From an uncultured SAR116 cluster alpha proteobacterium (GTDB taxonomy: Bacteria; Pseudomonadota; Alphaproteobacteria; Puniceispirillales; Marisalimonadaceae): DNA of 64,000 nucleotides. The translations under genes and the position numbers were made by a program. The notes beneath the pieces are model-generated. The model was not told where the DNA came from. It saw only the letters and a list, made by a program, of their open reading frames with translations, and made no database searches. This document shows positions 54,741 to 63,400 of the stretch, one piece after another. The stretch is taken from assembly GCA_902615325.1 (NCBI GenBank), contig CACMOJ010000002.1:1-64000 (forward strand). Direction: 5' to 3'. Each line of letters opens with the position of its first letter. Within the stretch, counting starts at the first letter, position 1.

Positions 54741-55489
54741 TGATTTAAAATCTGACTTAAAAACAATTTAGTTCTATCATTTGTTGGTTTGGTAAAAAAT
54801 AATTTTGGAGTATTTTGCTCTATTATTTCACCTTCATCCATAAATATAACTCGATCAGCGACTTTTTTTGCAAAACCCATTTCATGAGTTACAACTAACA
54901 TAGTCATGCCAGTTTGTGCTAATTCGATCATGGTGTCTAATACTTCTTTAATCATTTCAGGATCTAAAGCTGAAGTAGGTTCATCAAATAACATTATTTT
55001 TGGTTTCATACATAATGCACGCGCAATAGCTACTCTCTGTTGCTGGCCTCCAGAAAGTTGACCAGGAAATTTTTTCGCTTGCTCGGGAATTTTTACTCTT
55101 TCAAGATATTCCATTGCCAATTCGTCGGCATCTCTCTTCGGCATTTTTCTCACCCAAATTGGAGCAAGTGTACAATTCTCTAAAACAGATAAGTGTGGAA
55201 ATAAATTAAATGATTGGAACACCATCCCTACATCACTTCTTATAACTTCAAGATTTTTCAAATCACCAGATAACTCAACATCATTTACTGAAATATGACC
55301 TTGTTGGTGAACTTCTAATCTATTGATACATCTTATCAGAGTTGATTTCCCAGACCCTGATGGACCACAAATAACAATTCTTTCACCTTGACTAACTTCA
55401 AGATTTATATTTTTAAGTACATGAAATGAACCAAACCATTTGTGCATTTCATTAATTTTTATAACATTTTTTTTATTTTTACTATTCAT
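54737..55489 (-). CDS. aapP: General amino-acid ABC transporter ATPase AapP
   Basis: The 250-residue ABC ATPase has Walker [11 protein letters not shown]-loop [13 protein letters not shown], signature [15 protein letters not shown], Walker [16 protein letters not shown] and H-loop VTHEMGFA. It powers the AapJQMP importer for polar and other L-amino acids. It is the last gene of the operon, 19 bases after aapM. Confidence 0.95.
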   Translation of the reverse strand: MNSKNKKNVIKINEMHKWFGSFHVLKNINLEVSQGERIVICGPSGSGKSTLIRCINRLEVHQQGHISVNDVELSGDLKNLEVIRSDVGMVFQSFNLFPHLSVLENCTLAPIWVRKMPKRDADELAMEYLERVKIPEQAKKFPGQLSGGQQQRVAIARALCMKPKIMLFDEPTSALDPEMIKEVLDTMIELAQTGMTMLVVTHEMGFAKKVADRVIFMDEGEIIEQNTPKLFFTKPTNDRTKLFLSQILNH

Positions 55490-55508
55490 TTTTACACCTT
55501 TAAATCAA

Positions 55509-56624
55509 TTAGTTATGGTCTGTACTTAATTTCTTTTCAAGCCACAATGAGTATCTAGACATTGCAAAGCAACTAATAAAAAATATTACAGCAACAAACA
55601 AATAAGTTTCTGTTGATAACCCGTTCCATTTAGTATCTGCAAGTGCTGCCCTCCCTATTCCAAGAGGATCTAAAAGACCTATGATCACAACCAAAGTTGT
55701 ATCCTTATAAAGACCAATAAATGTATTAACAATACCTGGTATTGAAATTTTTAATGCTTGTGGAAGAGTAATAAATCTTGTTGTTTGCCAATATGTTAAT
55801 CCGATCGCATCTGCAGCTTCATATTGTCCCTTAGGAATAGCTTGAATACCACCTCTTATAACTTCAGCAATATAAGCTGCTGAAAAGAAAGTCATCATAA
55901 TTATAACTCTTATAAGTAAATTAAAGTTGGTTCCAGGTGGCAAAAAATAATTTAACATTGTTGATGCAACAAATAATAACGTTATTAATGGAACTCCTCT
56001 CATAAATTCTATAAAGCAAACACTTAATAATTTTACTAATTTTAATCGAGATTGCCTGCCCAAAGCCAAAAGAATTCCTAAAGGTAAAGAGCACGCAATA
56101 CTGGTAACTCCAATAATTACTGTTAGCATTGCTCCACCAAAAAGATTGGTCTCAATCATTAATAAATTAAAAACACCACCTTTAATCAAAATAAAAGCGA
56201 TAAATGGATACAAACAACTAAATATAAGCATATATTTTCTAAATTTTATATCTGGATAAAGTAATGGTGCTGCTGCAATCAACAATAAAAGAAAGGAAGT
56301 ATCTATTCTCCATCTTTCAGCCAATGGATAAAAGCCATAAATAAATTGGTCAAACCTTTTGACAATCACTGCCCAACAAGCTCCATCACCAATTTTTCTA
56401 CAACTTGGTTTATCATTGGCATTGACAACTGCATCAACTACAAACCAACTTAAGCCTCCTTGAATTAATAGGTATAACAAATATAAGGACAGTATTGTTA
56501 AAATAGAATTACTTAAAGATGAAAAAAGATTATTTTTTACCCAACCAACAATTCCAACTGTACCTGGTGGTGGAGGTAAATCAGGATGAGTGCCTGGTAC
56601 ATAATTTTGTTTATCAAAAACCAT
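55509..56624 (-). CDS. aapM: General amino-acid ABC transporter permease AapM
   Basis: The 371-residue permease has helices near residue 40 and 110-165, and a C-terminal transport domain with the EAA loop EVIRGGIQAIPKGQYEAADAIGL. The long N-terminal part before the transport domain is normal for AapM. It pairs with AapQ. Its ATG overlaps the aapQ stop by one base. Confidence 0.94.
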   Translation of the reverse strand: MVFDKQNYVPGTHPDLPPPPGTVGIVGWVKNNLFSSLSNSILTILSLYLLYLLIQGGLSWFVVDAVVNANDKPSCRKIGDGACWAVIVKRFDQFIYGFYPLAERWRIDTSFLLLLIAAAPLLYPDIKFRKYMLIFSCLYPFIAFILIKGGVFNLLMIETNLFGGAMLTVIIGVTSIACSLPLGILLALGRQSRLKLVKLLSVCFIEFMRGVPLITLLFVASTMLNYFLPPGTNFNLLIRVIIMMTFFSAAYIAEVIRGGIQAIPKGQYEAADAIGLTYWQTTRFITLPQALKISIPGIVNTFIGLYKDTTLVVIIGLLDPLGIGRAALADTKWNGLSTETYLFVAVIFFISCFAMSRYSLWLEKKLSTDHN

Positions 56625-57790
56625 TATCTATCCACCAATTTAACTCTGTAATTATACCAATTCATTAAAGACGATATGCTTAAAGAAATGCATAAATAAA
56701 TTAGTAAAACTAAAACCATAGTCTCCATTTCTCTACCAGTTTGATTTAAAGAAATGCCACCTAAGGTTGCAACTAAGTCCATATAACCAATAGCAATAGC
56801 TAATGACGAATTCTTTGTCAAATTTAAATACTGACTAGTTAAAGGTGGAATAATAACTCGTCTAGCTTGAGGTAAAATGACTAAATTCATTACTTTGTCA
56901 GGCTTTAATCCGATTGATTCAGCAGCTTCTCTTTGTCCTTTATGAATAGCTAAAATCCCCGCTCTCACAATTTCTGCAATAAAGGCTGCAGTATAAATTG
57001 CCAGAGCAAAAGTTAATGCAATTAACTCAGGACTTAGGTGTAACCCACCTCTAAAATTAAACCCTTTTAATTCTGGAATGCTGAAAGAAATTGGAAAATT
57101 GTTTAGTATGAGTGCTATGCAAGGAAGTAAAATTATAACTATTAAGTTTATCCAAAAAACTGGTAATTGTTTGCCTGTGTTTTCTTGTCTTTTTTTAGAA
57201 AATTTATTAAACAAAATTGCAAATATTATTGCTATTATTGTGAAAAGATAAAATAATTCTATTCCTGCTTCAGCAATTGGTTTAGGTATATAGAAACCTC
57301 TGTTTGTTAAGTAAGAAACATCAAGTATATCAATTGCTTGTTTTGGATGAGGCAGAGTATTGATAATTATTCCATGCCACAGTAAAATATGCAGTAAGAT
57401 TGGTACATTTCTAGTAAATTCAACATACCAATAAGCGATCTTATTTGCTAACCAATTTTTAGATAATCTTAAGACCCCCAGAAAAAGACCAAAAATTGTT
57501 GCTATAATTATACCAAAAAAAGCAACTAACCCAGTATTAAGCAATCCAACTACAGCAGCTCTTAAATGGGAATCTCTGTTGTTATATGAAATTAAATATT
57601 GATTTATGTCATATCCAGCAGGAATGAAAAGAAATTCAAAACTGAGGTCTTTCCCCAATTTTTCAAAGTTACCAGATACATTTCCAGCAAGCCAAGAAAT
57701 AAACCATCCAAAGATAATCAATACAATTATCTGAACAATTATTTCACGAGACTTTTCATTTCTCCAAATTTTCAAAAGATCAAAAGACAT
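56624..57790 (-). CDS. aapQ: General amino-acid ABC transporter permease AapQ
   Basis: The 388-residue permease has eight or so helices and the EAA loop EIVRAGILAIHKGQREAAESIGL near the C-terminus. The insert between the first helix group and the transport domain is typical of AapQ and distinguishes it from short HisM-like permeases. The gene follows a strong hairpin after aapJ. Confidence 0.94.
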   Translation of the reverse strand: MSFDLLKIWRNEKSREIIVQIIVLIIFGWFISWLAGNVSGNFEKLGKDLSFEFLFIPAGYDINQYLISYNNRDSHLRAAVVGLLNTGLVAFFGIIIATIFGLFLGVLRLSKNWLANKIAYWYVEFTRNVPILLHILLWHGIIINTLPHPKQAIDILDVSYLTNRGFYIPKPIAEAGIELFYLFTIIAIIFAILFNKFSKKRQENTGKQLPVFWINLIVIILLPCIALILNNFPISFSIPELKGFNFRGGLHLSPELIALTFALAIYTAAFIAEIVRAGILAIHKGQREAAESIGLKPDKVMNLVILPQARRVIIPPLTSQYLNLTKNSSLAIAIGYMDLVATLGGISLNQTGREMETMVLVLLIYLCISLSISSLMNWYNYRVKLVDR

Positions 57791-57852
57791 AATTTAGATC
57801 ATACAATTAAATCACATTAATACAAAACTTGTAATTTTACATTAAAATAAAT

Positions 57853-57882
57853 AAAAAAAACGCCTCTAAATGAGGCGTTTTT
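57853..57882 (-). terminator. Terminator or attenuator between aapJ and aapQ
   Basis: On the minus strand CGCCTC pairs with GAGGCG around a 5-base loop, extended by A-T pairs, and is followed by eight T. It lies 18 bases after the aapJ stop. It would reduce read-through to aapQMP so that the binding protein exceeds the membrane parts. With T on both sides it could work in both directions. Confidence 0.88.
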
Positions 57883-57899
57883 AATTGAAGATTTTTAAA

Positions 57900-58913
57900 T
57901 TACTTAATTGGTGGGATATAATGTAATCCACCGTCTCTGTAAAGTGCATTCATACCTCTTACAATTGTTAGAGGATATAAGTTCCTTTCAAAACTTTCAG
58001 CATAATTACCAACTTGGCTTATCACATTTACTGCCCAATCGGCTGATAGACCAAGCTTAGATAAACCTTGCAATGGATCCTTTCCAAGAAGTCTATTTAT
58101 TTCTTTGTCTTTATTATCCTGCGCTGCTAACTTCTTAACATTTTTTGATGTAATGCCTTTTTCTTCAGCAGACATCATTGCTCTTAAAACCCAAGATACA
58201 ATATCAGCCCACTGGTCATCACCATGTCTTACAACAGGTCCTAAAGGCTCTTTTGAAACTATTTCTGGTAAAACCATGTGCGCATCAGGATTATCAAAAC
58301 TCATTTTTGTTGCATAAAGTCCAGAAGCATCTGTTGTGTAAACATCACATCTACCAGCTTTATATAACTCTTGAGCTTCAGCGTTAGTTTCAATTGGCAC
58401 CGGGTTATATTTCATTTTATTACCAGCAAAAAATTCAGCTAAGTTTAATTCTGTAGTTGTACCTGTTTGAATACATACAGATGCACCATCTAATTCTTTA
58501 GCAGATTTAACTCCTAATTTTTTTGGTACCATGAAACCCTGGCCATCATAGTAATTAACACCAATAAAAGTTTGAGCTAAATCAACATCTCTTGAAAAAG
58601 TCCAAGTGGTGTTTCTAGAAAGGATTTCACCTTCGCCAGCTGCTAATTTTGTAAATCTTGTTTTACCTGTAGCAGTTGTATATGAAACTTTATTAGCATC
58701 GCCTAATACTGCAGCTGCAACAGCTTTACAAAAATCAACATCAAATCCTTGCCAATTTCCTTTATCATCAGGAGCAGCAAAGCCAGCTAAACCAGTATTA
58801 ATAATACAATTTAACTTACCTCTAGCCCTGACATCGTCAAGTGTGCCTGCAAGAACAGATCCTGCAAACATAACTCCAGCGACAGAAGCCGCTAAAATTG
58901 CTTTTATTTTCAT
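57900..58913 (-). CDS. aapJ: General amino-acid ABC transporter binding protein AapJ
   Basis: About 337 residues: signal peptide of 22 (GSVLA/G), then GKLNCIINTGLAGFAAPDDKGNWQGFDVDFCKAVA, a family start typical of AapJ/BztA, and ARGMNALYRDGGLHYIPP at the end. It binds general L-amino acids in the periplasm. The ATG at 58913 with GGAGG nine bases upstream is preferred over the track start at 58949. Confidence 0.94.
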   Translation of the reverse strand: MKIKAILAASVAGVMFAGSVLAGTLDDVRARGKLNCIINTGLAGFAAPDDKGNWQGFDVDFCKAVAAAVLGDANKVSYTTATGKTRFTKLAAGEGEILSRNTTWTFSRDVDLAQTFIGVNYYDGQGFMVPKKLGVKSAKELDGASVCIQTGTTTELNLAEFFAGNKMKYNPVPIETNAEAQELYKAGRCDVYTTDASGLYATKMSFDNPDAHMVLPEIVSKEPLGPVVRHGDDQWADIVSWVLRAMMSAEEKGITSKNVKKLAAQDNKDKEINRLLGKDPLQGLSKLGLSADWAVNVISQVGNYAESFERNLYPLTIVRGMNALYRDGGLHYIPPIK

Positions 58914-59022
58914 TTTAAGTCCTCCATAAAAATTGTCATGACATTTCATGAATTAATGATTAATTTTGTACATGATGTTATTAATTATTCAAGGAAAATC
59001 TTAAATTTAGAACTAAACTGGT

Positions 59023-60207
59023 ATGAAAAAGAAAAAAATACAAAAAATCGACACAATTGCAGCACATGCTGGATTAAAACCTGAAGAAAACCATGGTATA
59101 GTTAATCCACCTGTTTATCATGCAAGTACTATACTTTCCTCTTCTATGAAAGACTATAAAGATAGAACTGGAAAAAAATATACATATGGAAGAAATGGTA
59201 CACCAACATCTGAAGCATTAGAAAAAGCTATCTGCGATCTATATGACGCAGATGGTTGCGTTTTAGCCCCTTCTGGCATGTCAGCAATTACAAATAGCTT
59301 TATGGGCGTTTTAAAGTCATTTGATCATGCTTTAATACCTGACTGTGTATATGGTTCTGCAAGAAGGTTTATTGAAGAAGAGTTTCAAAGATTTCAAATA
59401 GAATATGATTTTTATGATTCAAGAAATCTATCTTATTTAGAAAGTAAAATTAAAAATAACACGAAAGTTATATATTTAGAAAGTCCAGGAAGTTATACAT
59501 TTGAAATAATAGATATTAATAAAATAGTAAAATTATCAAAGAAGTACAAAATTACTACAATTATTGATAACACATGGGGAACAGCACTATATTTTAATGC
59601 CCTCAAATTTGGTGTCGATATTGTTGTTGAAGCAATAACAAAATATATTGGTGGTCATTCAGACGTTATGATGGGTGTAACCGTATGTAATAAAAAACAT
59701 CTGAACTCAATAATTAGATGGAAAAGAAACTCTGGACAATGTGTTGGCCCAGATGATGTTTTTTTAGCCTTGAGAGGATTGAGAACCCTGCCATTAAGAC
59801 TAGAAAAATCTCAAAAAAACTCTATTACACTAGCAAAATTTTTAAGCAATCAAAAAGAAGTTAAAAAAGTTTACCATCCTGCTTTAAAAGAACATCCTGA
59901 TCATAAATTATGGAAGAGAGATTTTAGTGGTGCGTGTGGTATATTTGGTATTGAATTTGAAGATTATGTAACAATTAAGATGGCTGAATTTTTTGCGGAT
60001 AATTGTTTTTTATTTGGAAAAGGAGCTTCTTGGGGTGGTTACGAAAGCTTAATGACAATGACTGATGTAAAATCCAACAGAACAATTAATACAAGTTTTG
60101 TACCTAAAGGAGAATATTTAAGAATTTATGTTGGAATTGAAAATATAGATGATATTCTAGATGATGTAACAAATTCATTTACAAAGATGAGAAAAAAATT
60201 CAAATAA
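59023..60207 (+). CDS. metC: Cystathionine beta-lyase-like PLP enzyme
   Basis: The 394-residue Cys/Met-metabolism PLP enzyme has NPPVYHASTILSS near the start, YGRNGTPTSEALEKAI, the PLP-binding Asp in IIDNTWGTALY, and the PLP lysine in EAITKYIGGHSDVMMG (K207). It would release homocysteine from cystathionine for methionine synthesis. The close relatives include other gamma- or beta-lyases, so the exact reaction is probable, not certain. It is divergent from aapJ. Confidence 0.85.
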   Translation: MKKKKIQKIDTIAAHAGLKPEENHGIVNPPVYHASTILSSSMKDYKDRTGKKYTYGRNGTPTSEALEKAICDLYDADGCVLAPSGMSAITNSFMGVLKSFDHALIPDCVYGSARRFIEEEFQRFQIEYDFYDSRNLSYLESKIKNNTKVIYLESPGSYTFEIIDINKIVKLSKKYKITTIIDNTWGTALYFNALKFGVDIVVEAITKYIGGHSDVMMGVTVCNKKHLNSIIRWKRNSGQCVGPDDVFLALRGLRTLPLRLEKSQKNSITLAKFLSNQKEVKKVYHPALKEHPDHKLWKRDFSGACGIFGIEFEDYVTIKMAEFFADNCFLFGKGASWGGYESLMTMTDVKSNRTINTSFVPKGEYLRIYVGIENIDDILDDVTNSFTKMRKKFK

Positions 60208-61084
60208 GAGCCTCTTCACCTTCAATTGTAGTTCTTCTCATATCCCTTGTTTCATTAACATCATCAAAAGATCTTACACGATGCATTGTTTGACGATTAT
60301 CCCACATGATTAAATCATTAACTTTCCATTTATGTACATACTTAAATTTTTTTTGAGTTGCATATTCAATTAAATCATCCACAAAACACATTGCATCGGG
60401 TCTAAGCCATCCTTTGATTTTTCCAATATGACTTGATAAATATATTGATTTTCTATTATTTTCTTTAATTTTTCTAACCATTGGTTGAAGTACTGGTTTA
60501 AAGTTTTTAATTTCGCTTTTTGATAATTCTTTTTCCATATCAAACCCAAGTCTTTGCCTTGAGTAAATTAATGAATGTTCACAATATAAATTTTCAATTT
60601 TATTTCTGATGTCATCATAAAGGTTTTCATAAGCTAATCTCATGTCGGAAAATTCTGTATTTCCACCTTTTTTTACAATTGTTTTCGAGGATAACAAAGA
60701 ATATTTTGCGGGTATTTTTTTAAATGAACTATCTGAATGCCATAAACGATTACCTAAATTAAAAATTCTTCTGGGATCATTTTTTTTAAATACATTTGAT
60801 TTTTTATCAATATTTGAAACATCAGCCAATTTTTTAGATAACCTACGATCACTGTCTTTTGTTATATTAGATTTTTTTCCGGAATACTCTATATTTCCAA
60901 AGTATTCAGAAAAATTAACTTGCTCGTCATCAGTCAATGATTGATTTCTAAATACAAGCACACCAAATTTATCTATACTTTTTTGCAGTGTGTCAATTTC
61001 ACTTGTGTTTAATTTATCCTTTAAATTGATATCACTTACAAAAGCAACAAATTCACTATTTTTTTTTAATGGTTTAATTTTCAT
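60200..61084 (-). CDS. TfdA/TauD-family Fe(II)/2-oxoglutarate dioxygenase
   Basis: The 294-residue enzyme has the iron ligands H116-x-D118 in LWHSDSSF and H268 in QTMHRVRSF, with the 2-oxoglutarate Arg in ETRDMRRTTI. WDNRQTMHRV is the standard TauD/TfdA distal block. Members oxidise taurine, 2,4-D and other small acids; the substrate is unknown here. It overlaps metC by eight bases tail to tail. The 51-base gap to the divergent secreted-protein gene holds only short promoters. Confidence 0.85.
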   Translation of the reverse strand: MKIKPLKKNSEFVAFVSDINLKDKLNTSEIDTLQKSIDKFGVLVFRNQSLTDDEQVNFSEYFGNIEYSGKKSNITKDSDRRLSKKLADVSNIDKKSNVFKKNDPRRIFNLGNRLWHSDSSFKKIPAKYSLLSSKTIVKKGGNTEFSDMRLAYENLYDDIRNKIENLYCEHSLIYSRQRLGFDMEKELSKSEIKNFKPVLQPMVRKIKENNRKSIYLSSHIGKIKGWLRPDAMCFVDDLIEYATQKKFKYVHKWKVNDLIMWDNRQTMHRVRSFDDVNETRDMRRTTIEGEEALI

Positions 61085-61128
61085 ATAAGTTATCTTATGT
61101 TTTTGCTAAATTACTTAAAAGGAAAAAA

Positions 61129-61599
61129 ATGAAAAATTTAATATTATTTTTAATTTTAATGGTTTTAGCAAAGTTTGCTTATGCGAAAGAGAACTTAGTA
61201 CTTAAAGGATATTGGTTTGAATGTGAATTTTCTGAAAAAACAGTTCCACCAAAAGATGAATGTAAAATGCTTGATGACGATGGTTTTAACTTTAAAGGAA
61301 ATGTTGCTATAAATATAAAAAATATTTCAAGTAAAGAAACTAAATGTAAAAAAAATAAAATTGGACAATGTTTTCAATCAAATACTAAATCTATAAATGT
61401 TACAGTGGGTAGATCTGATCAAGTCAAGTTTCAAGATTCAAACTTAATTTTAACTTTTTTAGGTTGCAGTCAGAAATTCAAACTTAAAAATTATATAAAT
61501 TTCATAGAAGCAACGCCTGATAAAAAGAAATGTTTTTGGACTGGGAAAAGACATTTTTATTTAAAAAAATTCGATGGATCAGTTAATATTATTGAGTAA
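61129..61599 (+). CDS. Hypothetical secreted protein, cysteine-containing
   Basis: I do not recognise this 156-residue protein. It has a clear signal peptide (residues 1-19, FAYA/K) and a soluble domain with seven cysteines (for example YWFECEF, DECKML, TKCKKN, IGQCFQ, LGCSQKF, KKCFW), which could form disulfides in the periplasm. It has a good ribosome site (AAAGG seven bases upstream) and is two bases before the next gene, so the three genes 61129-62433 form a probable operon. Confidence 0.65.
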   Translation: MKNLILFLILMVLAKFAYAKENLVLKGYWFECEFSEKTVPPKDECKMLDDDGFNFKGNVAINIKNISSKETKCKKNKIGQCFQSNTKSINVTVGRSDQVKFQDSNLILTFLGCSQKFKLKNYINFIEATPDKKKCFWTGKRHFYLKKFDGSVNIIE

Positions 61600-61601
61600 T
61601 T

Positions 61602-62036
61602 ATGAACTTGTTTAATATAATAAAATTTGGCCTAATCTTTATTCTTTTAAGCTTTTTATCTATTTTATTTAATATTGTAATGGGCTTTATTGGTATTCAA
61701 TTTTTTTATGGAACTATAGTTGCTCTTTTAATCACTATAATTTCAATTTACTTTAAAGTCATACTGCCGTTGTATATAGGATCATTTTTTGGAATGACAC
61801 ATGTTCTAGAATGGCACTGGTTAATAGCAACATTGATTTGTTTGCCAGGATTACTTTTCATTACTCCAAACCTATTCAAAAAAGTATTTAATATCAACAC
61901 CCTAAGATCACGCAATAACTTTGATTTTAAAAGTAATGATAATTCAAATTTTAAACATACAATGAAAACAAATGTTAAAAATGAAGACATTATTGAAGGT
62001 GATTATGAAGTGATTAAAGATGAAGATAAAAAATAA
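61602..62036 (+). CDS. Hypothetical three-helix membrane protein with acidic tail
   Basis: The 144-residue protein has about three to four hydrophobic helices in residues 5-95, then a hydrophilic tail ending IIEGDYEVIKDEDKK. The IEGDYEVI tail is a short motif seen at the end of several small bacterial membrane proteins. No function can be given. It starts two bases after the secreted protein and overlaps the next gene by 17 bases. Confidence 0.6.
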   Translation: MNLFNIIKFGLIFILLSFLSILFNIVMGFIGIQFFYGTIVALLITIISIYFKVILPLYIGSFFGMTHVLEWHWLIATLICLPGLLFITPNLFKKVFNINTLRSRNNFDFKSNDNSNFKHTMKTNVKNEDIIEGDYEVIKDEDKK

Positions 62037-62433
62037 AATAATAATCATAACTACTACTTTTTTTCTTTTTTCAGTAAACATTGCAAAGTCTTATGAAGTT
62101 ACACTGCCAAATTTTGGATTCATTTGTATCAATAAAATAAATAATGAAAAATTCGAGTTTATTTTTTCACGAAATAATAACGATACCTCAGATATAGTTT
62201 TTCGAAGAATAGATGGTAAGTTTAAATATATTGGAAATGTCCTTGCGCAAAAAAGCGGTTCTTATGTTTTATGGGAAGACAAAAGTTTTTATAAAACTAC
62301 AGACTTTGCATGGAATTTAGATAAAGTAACTTCAACTTTATCACCAATAATACTTAGCGTTGGATTAGACATTGAAGATAAAAGCAAAATACCAACCAAG
62401 ATGACTTGTAATAGTAGAAGTATATATTACTAA
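62020..62433 (+). CDS. Hypothetical secreted protein
   Basis: A 137-residue protein with a signal peptide (about residues 1-25, AKSYE) and a beta-rich soluble part (FGFICINKINNEKFEFIFS, GKFKYIGNVLAQKSGSYVLWED). Two cysteines, CINK and TCNSRS, could pair. It is not recognised. It overlaps the preceding membrane protein by 17 bases, which supports co-translation. An AT palindrome follows at 62444-62458. Confidence 0.6.
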   Translation: MKIKNKIIIITTTFFLFSVNIAKSYEVTLPNFGFICINKINNEKFEFIFSRNNNDTSDIVFRRIDGKFKYIGNVLAQKSGSYVLWEDKSFYKTTDFAWNLDKVTSTLSPIILSVGLDIEDKSKIPTKMTCNSRSIYY

Positions 62434-62493
62434 ACTTTTAAATAAGATATTATATCTTGTATTTAGATTAGCTTTGAATTAAGAATTAAATGT

Positions 62494-62570
62494 GGGCCAG
62501 TAGCTCAGCTGGATAGAGCAATTGCCTTCTAAGCAATAGGTCAGGGGTTCGAATCCTCTCTGGCTCACCA
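62494..62570 (+). tRNA. tRNA-Arg (TCT)
   Basis: A 77-base cloverleaf with encoded CCA. The acceptor pairs GGGCCAG with CTGGCTC, the anticodon is TCT in CTTCTAA, and the T arm is GGGGTTCGAATCCTC. The small lipoprotein gene starts 17 bases later and probably shares the transcript. Confidence 0.97.
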
Positions 62571-62587
62571 CTTTTGAAAGGATTTTT

Positions 62588-62953
62588 ATGACTAAATATA
62601 AATATAAAATAGTTATATCTATTATAATATGTTCTTTTTTGATTTCATGTTCAAAATCTTCAAAAGAAATTGTTGGTCTTTACGTGTCTCCTCTTCAATA
62701 TGCAGATTACTCATGTGATCAAATCAAAAGTGAAATGATGAGAGTTTCGACAAAAGTAAAATCATTAACTGGAGAATTAGACGAAAATAAAGAAAATGAT
62801 CAAATGATCACTGGTGCAGGTTTAATTCTATTTTGGCCTGCACTTTTCTTTATTGGAGGAACAAAAGAACAAGAGGCAGAATATGCTAGGCTTAAAGGTG
62901 AATATGAAGCTCTTGATAAAGTGGCAATTCAAAAAAATTGTCTTGTGAGATAG
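62588..62953 (+). CDS. Small lipoprotein with conserved FWPALFFIGG motif
   Basis: The 121-residue protein has a lipoprotein signal with lipobox FLISC (Cys21), then SPLQYADYSCDQI, a helical stretch, the hydrophobic GLILFWPALFFIGG and a closing RLKGEYEALDKVAIQKNC. The same order of motifs occurs in many small alphaproteobacterial lipoproteins, some mislabelled as metal ABC transporter proteins. Function is unknown. AAAGGA lies six bases before the ATG, 10 bases after the tRNA-Arg CCA. Confidence 0.7.
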   Translation: MTKYKYKIVISIIICSFLISCSKSSKEIVGLYVSPLQYADYSCDQIKSEMMRVSTKVKSLTGELDENKENDQMITGAGLILFWPALFFIGGTKEQEAEYARLKGEYEALDKVAIQKNCLVR

Positions 62954-63041
62954 TTTATTAAATTACTAATAACAAAATTACTTCATATTAAGTATATTTA
63001 AATAGCATAATTTCTTTTGTTTAGAATGATATATTACTATT

Positions 63042-63359
63042 TCAATGAGACCAAAGTCCTTTTCTTTTGAAATCAAAGTTATCTGCGTAAGATTTTGGTT
63101 TAATTTTTCTAGTATTATTATTTAAAATTCTATATTTCAATGAATGAAGTTCCGCATAATCAATTGCTTCTTCTTTTGAATCAAATTTTAAATTTATTTG
63201 CTTTGCAGTATCGTCACTTCCAGACCAACCCATCAATGGATCTAAATTAGTTTTAGAATAACTTATATATTTTAAAATCCAAAATTTATTTGTCGCCAAA
63301 CCTGACTGCATTGCAGACTTAGTTGGTTTATAAATAATTACATCTATATTATTTGACAT
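63042..63359 (-). CDS. NDUFS4-type accessory subunit of NADH dehydrogenase (complex I)
   Basis: The 105-residue protein matches the ETC complex I NDUFS4 family: YKPTKSAMQSG, FWILKYI, LDPLMGWSGSDDTAKQINLKFDSKEEAIDYAE, and the end KPKSYADNFDFKRKGLWSH. It stabilises the peripheral arm of complex I near the NADH module. This subunit is found in alphaproteobacteria and mitochondria, so it is a useful taxonomic marker. Confidence 0.92.
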   Translation of the reverse strand: MSNNIDVIIYKPTKSAMQSGLATNKFWILKYISYSKTNLDPLMGWSGSDDTAKQINLKFDSKEEAIDYAELHSLKYRILNNNTRKIKPKSYADNFDFKRKGLWSH

Positions 63360-63400
63360 AATAAAAACATATAAAAAATAATTTAAATTTCAAGTAAAGA

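Noticed and set aside
58934-58943. Palindrome TGTCATGACA between aapJ and metC
   Set aside because: Only 10 bp and not aligned with a convincing promoter in either direction; no riboswitch structure was evident there either.
62444-62458. AT palindrome AAGATATTATATCTT after the third hypothetical gene
   Set aside because: Perfect around a central base, but made mostly of A-T pairs without a T-run; it could be chance in AT-rich DNA, so I did not call a terminator or operator.
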